A stretch of DNA of 64,000 nucleotides from Agrobacterium tumefaciens (GTDB taxonomy: Bacteria > Pseudomonadota > Alphaproteobacteria > Rhizobiales > Rhizobiaceae), in the NCBI RefSeq assembly GCF_005221385.1, contig NZ_CP039903.1:2989647-3053646 (forward strand), in the 5' to 3' direction. The notes below the pieces were generated by a model. It searched no databases and was not told where the DNA came from. It saw only the letters and a program-made list of their open reading frames with translations. Below are positions 56,711 through 64,000 of the stretch, piece by piece. Position 1 is the stretch's first letter. Every line of letters begins with the position of its first letter. The translations under genes and the position numbers were made by a program.

Positions 56711-57066
56711 GCCTGTTTGATCGCAAGACTTTTGACAAGGTACTCGGTGGTTGGCCGGGCGTACGTTTTGTCGATCAATGGGACTCTCACGTCGCCAAGG
56801 TGGGCGACAAGGTCTTTGCCGTGCTGGGTGAGCGGGAGGACTGGCGTCTGGTGGTGAAATGTTCGGAGGAAAGCTTCGAAATCCTCACCTCGCTGGAAGG
56901 CATCCGTCAGGCGCCCTATTTCGCCAAACGCAAATGGATATCGATCGGTGACCACTCACCGCTCGAGCGAGAGGAGCTGGAGCATTATGTGCGCCGCTCC
57001 TATGAACTTGTTGCGGCCGGCCTGACGAAGAAACTGCGCGCTGAACTGGGCATATTCTTCGACTAG
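56707..57066 (+). CDS. MmcQ/YjbR-family protein
   Basis: 119-residue CyaY-like-fold protein with a DUF419/MmcQ domain: LFDRKTFDKVLGGWPGVRF, DKVFAVLG, LVVKCSEESFEIL and ...KRKWISIGDHSPLEREELEHYVRRSYELVA. Proposed to bind DNA; no enzyme activity known. Overlaps coaBC by 4 bases, so translationally coupled. Confidence 0.92.
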   Translation: MSLFDRKTFDKVLGGWPGVRFVDQWDSHVAKVGDKVFAVLGEREDWRLVVKCSEESFEILTSLEGIRQAPYFAKRKWISIGDHSPLEREELEHYVRRSYELVAAGLTKKLRAELGIFFD

Positions 57067-57102
57067 AGCATTCTCGCGTTTCGGAGAAAAGCGGAAATGC
57101 TC
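57066..57102. repeat. Hairpin element between convergent genes
   Basis: Arms GAGCATT and AATGCTC with internal CGC/GCG complementarity lie between the MmcQ stop and the hydroxylase stop. This resembles a short dispersed hairpin sequence often seen between rhizobial genes from memory; a genome-wide search is needed. Confidence 0.4.
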
Positions 57103-57107
57103 CAACG

Positions 57108-58043
57108 TCACATGCCGGGCGTTTCGCCTGAATCGCCTTTCGTGTTTCGACCGATGATCTGGCGAACGCCCTCCTTGGTGAAGGGCTGAAAAAGCTGGGG
57201 CAGAAAGCCCTTCGCAATTTGCCCCTTGATGCCGATATTGGTGGAGGATGGGCGATCGGGATTGAAATAGCTGCCGAACAGCTGGTCGAATATGACGAGA
57301 TTCTCGCCGTAATTGGTGTTTCCCTCGGGAAGCTCCTTGGAATGGTGCCAGCGGTGCAGCCGCGGTGTGCTGAACACATAGTCCAGCGGGCCGGTTTTCA
57401 TATCGACATTGCAATGGGTCAGAATGCCGATGAAGGCGGTAACGGCGCCAAGCCACCAGAAAACGTGCAAGGGTGCGCCCATCAAATAGAGCGGAAGCTG
57501 GCTGAGCGCGATCTTGAAGAGCGAATCCGCCACATGAAAACGGCCGGTATTGACCACCCATAGCCGGACAACGCTGTGATGCAGGGCATGGAAACGCCAG
57601 AAGAACACGGTCTCATGCGCGATACGGTGCGCCCAGTAGAGGCCGAATTCAGCGATGGTGACCGCAAGTGCGACCTGAATGATCATCGGCAGATCGGAAG
57701 GCCACAGATTGAAGCGCATGGCTGCAAGCGGTTGCAGCACGTTGGCGGTCAACATCGGAAAGATTGCTCCCGCAACGGCGGCAAGCTGGACAAGGCCCTT
57801 GGTCAACAGGGTGTGGCCAATGCTGGTCGCGGTTTCACCATCGCCCTGAAGCCACTGAACCTCATAGGGGATATAACGTTCCAGGAGAAACAGGCTTAAC
57901 ACCGCGCCCGCATAGACGCAGAGGAACGCCATGATGGGGTGGCTGCTGTTGAAGGCGAAATAGGAGCCGGCAAGGCCGAAGAAAAACACCATGGGCCACG
58001 AACAATAGGAAAGGGCCTGTTTTACTGCCTGAGTTTTTGCCAT
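57108..58043 (-). CDS. Sterol desaturase / fatty-acid-hydroxylase superfamily protein
   Basis: 311-residue integral-membrane di-iron hydroxylase. Histidine boxes: HRIAHETVFFWRFHALHHSV, HCNVDM and HRWHHSKELPEGNTNYGENLVIFDQLFGSYF, together giving the eight-His signature. About four to six hydrophobic helices. Likely modifies a lipid (for example, a hydroxylation of a fatty acyl chain or sterol/carotenoid-like lipid); substrate unknown. Start at 58043 (MAKTQAVKQ) rather than the 320-residue frame. Confidence 0.92.
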   Translation of the reverse strand: MAKTQAVKQALSYCSWPMVFFFGLAGSYFAFNSSHPIMAFLCVYAGAVLSLFLLERYIPYEVQWLQGDGETATSIGHTLLTKGLVQLAAVAGAIFPMLTANVLQPLAAMRFNLWPSDLPMIIQVALAVTIAEFGLYWAHRIAHETVFFWRFHALHHSVVRLWVVNTGRFHVADSLFKIALSQLPLYLMGAPLHVFWWLGAVTAFIGILTHCNVDMKTGPLDYVFSTPRLHRWHHSKELPEGNTNYGENLVIFDQLFGSYFNPDRPSSTNIGIKGQIAKGFLPQLFQPFTKEGVRQIIGRNTKGDSGETPGM

Positions 58044-58066
58044 GAATTTCAGTTCCCGTCCGGCAA

Positions 58067-58371
58067 TCATCTATCATTCAACCAGCGACGCAACTCTCCG
58101 CAGGATCGCGGTTGCCCGTCGCTGATGCGCCCGTCCCTGCATGGATCGGTGCGCAGGGGCCGCATAGGCCGATAATAACCCATTCCCTGCGACCATATCT
58201 GTCACTGCGTCGCAATTCCCGTTTCAGCTCGTCGCAACTGCGCGGTATGCCATCGTTTATGCTGCCGTCCGTGCAGGGGTCGTAGACCCTGTGTTGCGCC
58301 ATTGCTTCCGGCACTGCGACCGGTTGAAGACTGAAGAATAGCGAACCAACCAGAAGTGTTAACAATCGCAT
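58067..58371 (-). pseudogene. Frameshifted secreted protein with two DPC-x-DG...PRSC-x-EL motifs
   Basis: The first frame (58371 to 58078) encodes a signal peptide (residues 1-25, ending AMAQ) and the motif DPCTDGSINDGIPRSCDEL (58225-58281). It then degenerates. In another frame, DPCRDGRISDGQPRSCGEL is encoded at 58091-58147, so the gene originally carried a duplicated motif. The third frame has a TGA just upstream, so one base must have been lost or gained between about 58150 and 58195. Function unknown; likely broken, or a sequence error. Confidence 0.75.
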
Positions 58372-58520
58372 CGGCCACCTGTTTCGTTTAGAAGATCAGG
58401 CCACTATTCTTCATTAGATTGCATGAGCATGGCATGCGGTCGTCACGTCGGCTTAATAGGCGTTTTTTGGTAACTGAGGCGCCTAGCCGTGACGCCGGGT
58501 ACCTCCATTGCGGATATGTC

Positions 58521-60095
58521 TTAGCTGATTCGGATGGCAATATAGAGAAGCGTCAGCGCAATCACCCAGAGCGCAATCCGCCCCCATTTGGTATGGCGCG
58601 CTTCCGCCTTGCCGATAGCTTCGGCTGTCTGGGCATCGAAACGCAGGCCGTTCTCGCTCATATACATCAGCTCTGAATGCAGCTTTTCCGTCTTGGCGGC
58701 GATCTCAGGTGCCGCTTCAGCAAGCTTTAGAGCGGCCTTCATGCCGTCTTTCAGATCGGTGACGATGCGCTTCGGACCGAGATTGTCCCTGATCCAGCCG
58801 CCGACGACCGGATCGGCCGCCTTCCACATGTTGAAGCGCGGGTTGAGCATGCGTGATACGCCTTCCACCACCACCATGGTCTTTTGCAGCATGACCAGTT
58901 CCGGCCGCGTTTCCATATCGAAAAGCTCGGTCACTTCGAACAGCAGTGTCAACAGCTTGCCCATGGAGATCGTCTCGGCCGGCTGGCCATGGATCGGCTC
59001 GCCAATGGCGCGAATCGCCTGCGCGAAGCTCGCTTTATCGTGATGGCCCGGCACATAACCGGCCTCGAAATGCACCTCCGCCACCCGCATGTAATCGCGC
59101 GTGATAAAGCCGTAGAGGATTTCGGCGAGGAAGCGGCGTTCCTTTTTGCCGAGGCGTCCGGCAATGCCCATATCCACGGCGACGATCATGCCCTTGTCAT
59201 CGACGAAGAGATTGCCGGGATGCATGTCGGCATGGAAAAAGCCGTCGCGCAGCGTATGCCGCAGGAAGGACTGGATCAGCGTGTCGGCAAGCTCGTTCAG
59301 GTCGTGTCCCGCGGCCTTCAACCCTTCGATATCCGACATCTTGACGCCGTCGATCCACTCCATGGTGACGACATCGCGCCCGGTGCGTTCCCAGTCGACT
59401 TCCGGAACACGGAAGCCGGGGTCGTCCCTGGTGTTTTCGGCAAGTTCGGAAAGGGCAGCGGCCTCGAGCCGCAGATCCATCTCGATCTTGGTTGTCTGCT
59501 CCAGCGTGCGTGTCACCTCGACGGGCCGCAGACGGCGGGCTGAACGGACAAAGCGCTGCTGCAGGTCGGCGATCAGATACATCGCCTCCAGATCGTTCTG
59601 GAAACGCTGGCGCACGCCGGGACGAATGACCTTGACGGCCACCTTGCGTGGTCCCTTCGGCGTATCCACCATTGCCGGATGAACCTGGGCGATAGAGGCA
59701 GCCGCGATCGGATCGCCGAATTCCCTGTAGAGGTCAGAAACCGTGCGTCCGAGCGAACCTTCGATATTTGCCTTCGCCGCTGCGGCCGGGAAAAACGCCA
59801 TGCGATCCTGAAGGCTTGCAAGATCGTCGGCGAAATCGGCGCCCACCACATCCGGGCGGGTGGCCAGAAACTGGCCCATCTTCACATAAGACGGTCCAAG
59901 CCGCTCGACGGCCGTTGCCAGCCGGTCGCTACGCTGCGCCCGTTTGGCCTTGCTGCGGGCGAAGGGCTTCAGGAGTGCCTTCAGCGCCTGCGCCGGGGCA
60001 GGCAGATCGTCGGACGGCAGCGCCAGCACGACGCCTTCGCGCACGAGAACCCAGCCAACCCTTGCGAGGCGGAAATATGCGCCCAGAGTGCTCAT
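58521..60095 (-). CDS. ubiB: UbiB, ubiquinone biosynthesis ABC1/ADCK-type kinase
   Basis: 524-residue atypical kinase needed for ubiquinone synthesis; probably assists the ubi enzymes rather than being a hydroxylase. KxGQ motif PSYVKMGQFLATRPDV, nucleotide loop AAASIAQVHPA (A-rich loop), FHADMHPGNLFVDDKG and the DFG-like VAVDMGIAGRLG (Met-Gly replaces Phe-Gly). C-terminal membrane helix WGRIALWVIALTLLYIAIRI. 36 bases downstream of ubiE. Confidence 0.96.
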   Translation of the reverse strand: MSTLGAYFRLARVGWVLVREGVVLALPSDDLPAPAQALKALLKPFARSKAKRAQRSDRLATAVERLGPSYVKMGQFLATRPDVVGADFADDLASLQDRMAFFPAAAAKANIEGSLGRTVSDLYREFGDPIAAASIAQVHPAMVDTPKGPRKVAVKVIRPGVRQRFQNDLEAMYLIADLQQRFVRSARRLRPVEVTRTLEQTTKIEMDLRLEAAALSELAENTRDDPGFRVPEVDWERTGRDVVTMEWIDGVKMSDIEGLKAAGHDLNELADTLIQSFLRHTLRDGFFHADMHPGNLFVDDKGMIVAVDMGIAGRLGKKERRFLAEILYGFITRDYMRVAEVHFEAGYVPGHHDKASFAQAIRAIGEPIHGQPAETISMGKLLTLLFEVTELFDMETRPELVMLQKTMVVVEGVSRMLNPRFNMWKAADPVVGGWIRDNLGPKRIVTDLKDGMKAALKLAEAAPEIAAKTEKLHSELMYMSENGLRFDAQTAEAIGKAEARHTKWGRIALWVIALTLLYIAIRIS

Positions 60096-60131
60096 GCTTA
60101 TGCCTGTCTCCTGCTTCTGCTGGCCATGCTC

Positions 60132-60908
60132 TTAAAGCTTCCAGCCGGAATGCAGGGCGGCGATGCCGCCGGTGTAATTGGTGTAGGACACACGGGAGAA
60201 GCCAGCGGTGCGGATCATCGCCGCGAAATCCTCCTGATTGGGGAATTTGCGGATCGACTCGACCAGATATTGATAAGGTTCGGCGTCGCCGGTGATCATC
60301 TTGCCGAATTGCGGAATGGCATTGAACGACCAGGCGTCATAGACGCGATCGAGCAGCGGCATTTCGACTTCTGAAAATTCCAGAACCAGCAATCGTCCGC
60401 CGCGTTTCAGCACGCGATGGGCTTCCTTCAGCGCGACATCGATGCGCGGCACATTGCGAATGCCGAATGCGACCGTATAGGCGTCGAATGTATTCGCCTC
60501 GAAGGGCAGTTCTTCGGCATTGGCCTCAACGAAGGTCAGATTGTCGGAAAGTTTCTTTTTTGCCGCGCGTTCCTCGCCGACCGCCAGCATCGAGCCGTTG
60601 ATGTCGAGAACGGTGGCGTGCGCCAGACGGTTGGAGGCCTCCACAATGCGAAACGCGATGTCGCCGGTGCCACCCGCCACGTCCAGAACCCTGTAGGAGG
60701 CATCCTTGCGCGGCGAAAGCGAAGAGACCATGGCGTCCTTCCACAGCCGGTGCAGGCCCGCCGACATCACGTCGTTCATGATGTCGTAGCGCTTGGCCAC
60801 CTTGTGGAAGACCTCGTTGACCAGCCCCTGCTTTTTGCCTTCGTCCACCTTGTGGAAGCCATAGGACGTTTCCATGCCGCCTTCTGCGGTCGTACGGGCG
60901 TCGGTCAT
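60132..60908 (-). CDS. ubiE: Ubiquinone/menaquinone biosynthesis C-methyltransferase
   Basis: 258-residue SAM methyltransferase that methylates the ring of the ubiquinone precursor. [44 protein letters not shown] is the family N-terminus, [15 protein letters not shown] binds [17 protein letters not shown] is the UbiE signature. Start at 60908 with GGAGA upstream; the 269-residue frame is less likely. Divergent from mutM; upstream of ubiB. Confidence 0.97.
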   Translation of the reverse strand: MTDARTTAEGGMETSYGFHKVDEGKKQGLVNEVFHKVAKRYDIMNDVMSAGLHRLWKDAMVSSLSPRKDASYRVLDVAGGTGDIAFRIVEASNRLAHATVLDINGSMLAVGEERAAKKKLSDNLTFVEANAEELPFEANTFDAYTVAFGIRNVPRIDVALKEAHRVLKRGGRLLVLEFSEVEMPLLDRVYDAWSFNAIPQFGKMITGDAEPYQYLVESIRKFPNQEDFAAMIRTAGFSRVSYTNYTGGIAALHSGWKL

Positions 60909-61050
60909 CGTCTGTCTCCATATTATTGCGTGGCGGACCATAGCGGAAACGCCATGGCGACGCTATCTGTTGCCGCATCGCCTGGGCGCGACATTTCGCG
61001 TGCATTGTATAGACCACATGGTCCTAACGATAAACTGCCGGATAAGCCAG

Positions 61051-61947
61051 ATGCCAGAATTGCCAGAAGTCGAAACTGTCAGACGCGGCCTCGCCCCCGC
61101 CATGGAAGGGGCAAGGGTTCGCAAACTCCACCTTGGCCGCCCCGATCTGCGTTTTCCCTTCCCGGAGGATTTCGCGGCGCTGATCGAAGGCAAAACGATC
61201 ATATCGCTTGGACGCCGGGCGAAATATCTTTTGATCGAACTGGAGGACGGGCTGACGATCATCGCCCATCTCGGCATGTCCGGCTCGTTCCGTATCGAGG
61301 CGGAGGCGGATGAAGCCGGCAATACGCCCGGCGCGTTTCATCATGCCCGCTCAAAGGATGGGAAGCACGACCATGTCGTCTTTCATCTGGATAAGGGAGA
61401 AGAGCGCGTCTGCGTCATCTATAATGATCCGCGCCGTTTCGGCTTCATGCATCTGGTGGAGCGCAACAAGCTCGATCTCTATCCGGCTTTTGCGGAGCTT
61501 GGGCCGGAGCCAACAGGCAATGCATTGAGCGCCGATTATCTGGCGAGCCGGTTTGAGGGCAAGAGCCAACCCTTGAAAGGCACGCTGCTGGACCAGAAGG
61601 TCATTGCCGGCCTCGGCAATATCTATGTCTGCGAGGCGCTGTGGCGCGCTCATCTTTCTCCTTTGCGGGCAGCGGGAACGCTGGTGACGACATCAGGCAA
61701 GCCCAAAGCGCAGCTCACCGATCTCACGGAAAAAATCCGTGACGTGATCGCGGACGCGATCGCCGCCGGCGGCTCCTCACTGCGCGACCATATACAGACG
61801 GACGGAACGCTTGGTTATTTCCAGCATTCCTTTTCGGTCTACGATCAGGAAGGCCAGCCTTGCCGGACACCCGGCTGCGGGGGTACGGTTGAGAGAGTGG
61901 TACAGGCCGGTCGTTCGACCTTTTATTGCGCCGCCTGCCAGAAGTGA
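61051..61947 (+). CDS. mutM: Formamidopyrimidine-DNA glycosylase (Fpg/MutM)
   Basis: 298-residue bifunctional glycosylase/AP-lyase that excises 8-oxoguanine and FaPy. The N-terminal [13 protein letters not shown] holds catalytic Pro2 and Glu3; Lys58-region [11 protein letters not shown]; helix-two-turn-helix [17 protein letters not shown]; zinc finger C-R-T-P-G-C...Y-C-A-A-C at the C-terminus. Start at 61051 gives the essential N-terminal proline after Met removal; the longer frame cannot be right. The upstream Shine-Dalgarno is weak. Confidence 0.98.
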   Translation: MPELPEVETVRRGLAPAMEGARVRKLHLGRPDLRFPFPEDFAALIEGKTIISLGRRAKYLLIELEDGLTIIAHLGMSGSFRIEAEADEAGNTPGAFHHARSKDGKHDHVVFHLDKGEERVCVIYNDPRRFGFMHLVERNKLDLYPAFAELGPEPTGNALSADYLASRFEGKSQPLKGTLLDQKVIAGLGNIYVCEALWRAHLSPLRAAGTLVTTSGKPKAQLTDLTEKIRDVIADAIAAGGSSLRDHIQTDGTLGYFQHSFSVYDQEGQPCRTPGCGGTVERVVQAGRSTFYCAACQK

Positions 61948-61994
61948 CTGAGCCAAGAGTAATGGGCCGGAATAACGGAGAAGGGGAGATTGCC

Positions 61995-62768
61995 GTGGAT
62001 TATGAAACGATACTGGTCGAGAAGCGTGATGAGGTGGGCATCATCACGCTCAACCGCCCCAAAGCGCTCAACGCTCTAAACTCGGTGCTCCTGAAAGAGC
62101 TGCGGCACATTCTCTCTTCATTCTCCACCGATGATTCCATCGGTGCGATCATCATTACCGGCTCGGAAAAGGCATTTGCCGCAGGCGCCGACATCAAGGA
62201 GATGCAGGGGCTGGATTTTGTCGACGCCTATGTCGGTGATTTTCTCGGCGGCTGGGACGAGGTCGCGTCGACGAGGAAGCCGGTCATCGCCGCCGTTTCC
62301 GGTTTTGCGCTCGGTGGTGGCTGCGAGCTGGCGATGATGTGCGATTTCATCATCGCTTCGGAAACGGCGAAGTTCGGCCAGCCGGAGATCACCCTCGGCG
62401 TCATTCCGGGCATGGGTGGCTCCCAGCGGCTGACGCGGGCGGTGGGCAAGGCAAAGGCCATGGATCTGGTTCTGACCGGCCGCATGATGGATGCCGCAGA
62501 GGCCGAGCGTGCCGGCCTCGTCTCGCGCATCGTGCCCTCCGCAAATCTGATGGAGGAGGCGGTGGAGGCTGCGACCCGCATCGCCTCGCTGTCGCGTGCC
62601 TCGGTTCTTATGGCCAAGGAAAGCGTCAATCGCTCCTTCGAGGTGTCGCTCGCGGAAGGCCTGAGATATGAAAGGCGCTCATTTCAGTCTCTCTTTGCAA
62701 CGGCGGATCAGAAGGAGGGCATGGCGGCCTTCATCGAAAAACGCAAACCGGTTTTCCGGAATCGCTAA
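61995..62768 (+). CDS. Enoyl-CoA hydratase/isomerase (crotonase family)
   Basis: 257 residues. Crotonase fold: [24 protein letters not shown], oxyanion-hole [35 protein letters not shown] (catalytic Glu region) and [25 protein letters not shown] (second Glu). The canonical two Glu are present, so true hydratase activity in beta-oxidation is likely. The start is GTG at 61995 with GGGGAG upstream; ATG 61962 is also possible. It follows mutM by 47 bases. Confidence 0.94.
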   Translation: MDYETILVEKRDEVGIITLNRPKALNALNSVLLKELRHILSSFSTDDSIGAIIITGSEKAFAAGADIKEMQGLDFVDAYVGDFLGGWDEVASTRKPVIAAVSGFALGGGCELAMMCDFIIASETAKFGQPEITLGVIPGMGGSQRLTRAVGKAKAMDLVLTGRMMDAAEAERAGLVSRIVPSANLMEEAVEAATRIASLSRASVLMAKESVNRSFEVSLAEGLRYERRSFQSLFATADQKEGMAAFIEKRKPVFRNR

Positions 62769-62962
62769 GGAGTCGGAATATCGGCGTTTTCCGCCATTTG
62801 CGCGTTGACGGGCGTGCGCTTTAGCGGTATATGCCCGCCCACGGTTAAGGAAAGCCATCCGGCTTGTCCGAAATTACTCCCGCATTCTTGGGTTAAGTGA
62901 GGTCGTCGAACGACCCGATCCTCTGGTTGCGGAATTTGGTTTGAATTCGAAGAGAGGCATAC

Positions 62963-63229
62963 ATGGCCAATACAACTTCGGCGAAAAAGGCGACCCGCAA
63001 GATCGCTCGCCGTACCGCAGTCAACAAGGCTCGCCGTTCGCGCGTTCGCGGCTTCATTCGCAAGGTCGAGGAAGCAATCGCTTCCGGCGATCTGGCTGTT
63101 GCCACCGAAGCTCTGAAGGCTGCTCAGCCCGAGATCCAGCGCGCAGCGACCCGCGGCGTTCTGCACGGCAACACCGCATCCCGCAAGGTGTCGCGTCTCG
63201 CTCAGCGCGTTAAGGCTCTTTCGGCCTAA
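62963..63229 (+). CDS. rpsT: 30S ribosomal protein S20
   Basis: 88-residue, Lys/Arg/Ala-rich helical protein that binds 16S rRNA in the 30S body. [43 protein letters not shown] is typical. GAGAGG lies about 8 bases upstream of the ATG. Followed by a strong terminator; dnaA is expected beyond the right edge. Confidence 0.98.
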   Translation: MANTTSAKKATRKIARRTAVNKARRSRVRGFIRKVEEAIASGDLAVATEALKAAQPEIQRAATRGVLHGNTASRKVSRLAQRVKALSA

Positions 63230-63254
63230 TCCGGCTAATCACAAATAACTATTC

Positions 63255-63284
63255 AAAAAGCCTGGTCTTTTGACCGGGCTTTTT
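63255..63284 (+). terminator. rpsT terminator
   Basis: A-run and GCCTGGTC (63255-63267), loop TTTT, then GACCGGGC with a T-run (63272-63284). Rho-independent, 26 bases after the rpsT stop. Confidence 0.92.
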
Positions 63285-64000
63285 GTGATTCTAACCGCCT
63301 GTTAATCATTCCTGCCGTAACGTGACAAACGCGTGTCAGATGGACGACAGGAAATATTAAATAAAAACAATGGCTTGCCGGAGGTCTCTCGGAAAATGGG
63401 AAGCTTTCTCTACGGAAGTCGTGACGAGTTTTGAGTCAAGAAGATTTTTATTTTTTTGCCAAAACAGGCTCTCTAAAATTGCCAAAATTGAATCTCATTG
63501 ATTCATAAGCGATTCTGCTTCGGGCCTTGCCCGTGATGCAAAACGGCCTTTGTGAGTCAATGGCCGATCTGAGTTTTTGCAGAAAAAACGCCATTGATCT
63601 CTCCCCACGATCCTGCCTAAATGCATTCCAACAAGGGGTGCGGATCTCAGTCCACAGATTATCTCGATGATCGTATCGACGGTATTCACCTTCTTGCTGG
63701 CGGGTCTTTCGAGGTCCGTTTTCTCAGGTCATGGAGCTTTTTGCGCCGTTTCGGTCTCGGAACGGGCAGGGGTTTTTTGTCCTCAAGCATACGCCTTAGG
63801 GTTGTGGCGAAAGGAGCGTCTTTAGCGTGTCGCAGGCCTCTCCATGAGGGGGAGGGAAATGGGATAACCGGCTCGCAAACAAGTAGTAGCCTTTGATGCT
63901 CTTTCGAGGGGAGCGCTGAAGGCAGGAATAATACGAGGGGGATCTCTGGCGATCGATTTTTGATCGTCAGGCTATGATTGGCAATTTGAAAGGCGGCAAT
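63285..64000. other. Apparently non-coding region, probable dnaA upstream leader
   Basis: About 716 bases with no supported gene. It is AT-rich near 63300-63520, with an inverted repeat TGAATC-TCATT-GATTCA (63489-63505). I see no perfect TTATCCACA DnaA box. A stem with one G-T pair lies at 63946-63970 (CTGGCGATC / GATCGTCAG). In this group rpsT is followed by dnaA, so this is likely its regulatory leader; the dnaA start is not visible. The 91-codon frame at 63621-63896 lacks a ribosome-binding site. Confidence 0.6.

Noticed and set aside
63621..63896. 91-codon ORF before dnaA
   Set aside because: No ribosome-binding site, no recognisable family, composition unlike neighbouring proteins.

Overview
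The window looks like a stretch of the circular chromosome of an Agrobacterium/Rhizobium-group alphaproteobacterium, most likely the Agrobacterium tumefaciens complex. The signs are high GC with strong third-position GC bias, a rhizobial-type phospholipid N-methyltransferase (pmtA), an isolated dnaN away from dnaA, rpsT at the right edge in the context that normally precedes dnaA, and alphaproteobacterial regulatory signals (a GTTC-N7-GTTC LexA box and an Irr-like iron motif). No tRNA, rRNA, CRISPR array, insertion sequence or prophage was seen. Most of the window is ordinary core genome with small accessory islets.

Left part (1-16.9 kb): the end of pheST; two aldo/keto reductases, one divergent from a LysR regulator; an isochorismatase-like hydrolase with an AraC-type regulator; a Gfo/Idh/MocA oxidoreductase; two small membrane proteins; xseA; an enolase-superfamily dehydratase with its GntR/FadR regulator; a MarR regulator divergent from a DMT exporter; and an M29 aminopeptidase. 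Several regulators have clear palindromic operators at their own promoters.

Middle (17-43.4 kb): ybaK, an ArsC-like protein, a 2H phosphoesterase, a TetR-controlled membrane methyltransferase and its neighbours, guaA, mtnN, a hotdog thioesterase, tspO, and a four-gene periplasmic iron cassette (imelysin, di-heme oxidoreductase, second imelysin, DUF1513 protein) behind an iron-box-like promoter. Then come an rRNA methyltransferase, an RlpA-like protein, the GST-queG-SDR group (queG has an apparent one-base frameshift near its start), uppP, an unlisted 51-residue secreted peptide gene, an NDUFA9-like reductase, pyrF, pmtA, dnaN, rsmI and the yraN-like gene.

Right part (43.4-64 kb): the ugpBAEC glycerol-3-phosphate ABC operon behind a tandem PHO box, a cupin protein, gshB, comM behind a LexA box, cysK, a LysE exporter, dut, prfC, coaBC, an MmcQ protein, a fatty-acid hydroxylase, a frameshifted secreted protein with a duplicated Cys motif, ubiB, ubiE, mutM, an enoyl-CoA hydratase and rpsT. 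The last ~770 bases appear non-coding and probably form the dnaA leader.

The observations most worth checking are the SOS box at comM, the PHO box at ugpB, the iron cassette in which the second imelysin lacks the family histidine, the two apparent frameshifts (queG and the duplicated-motif protein), and terminators that overlap the coding ends of convergent neighbours.
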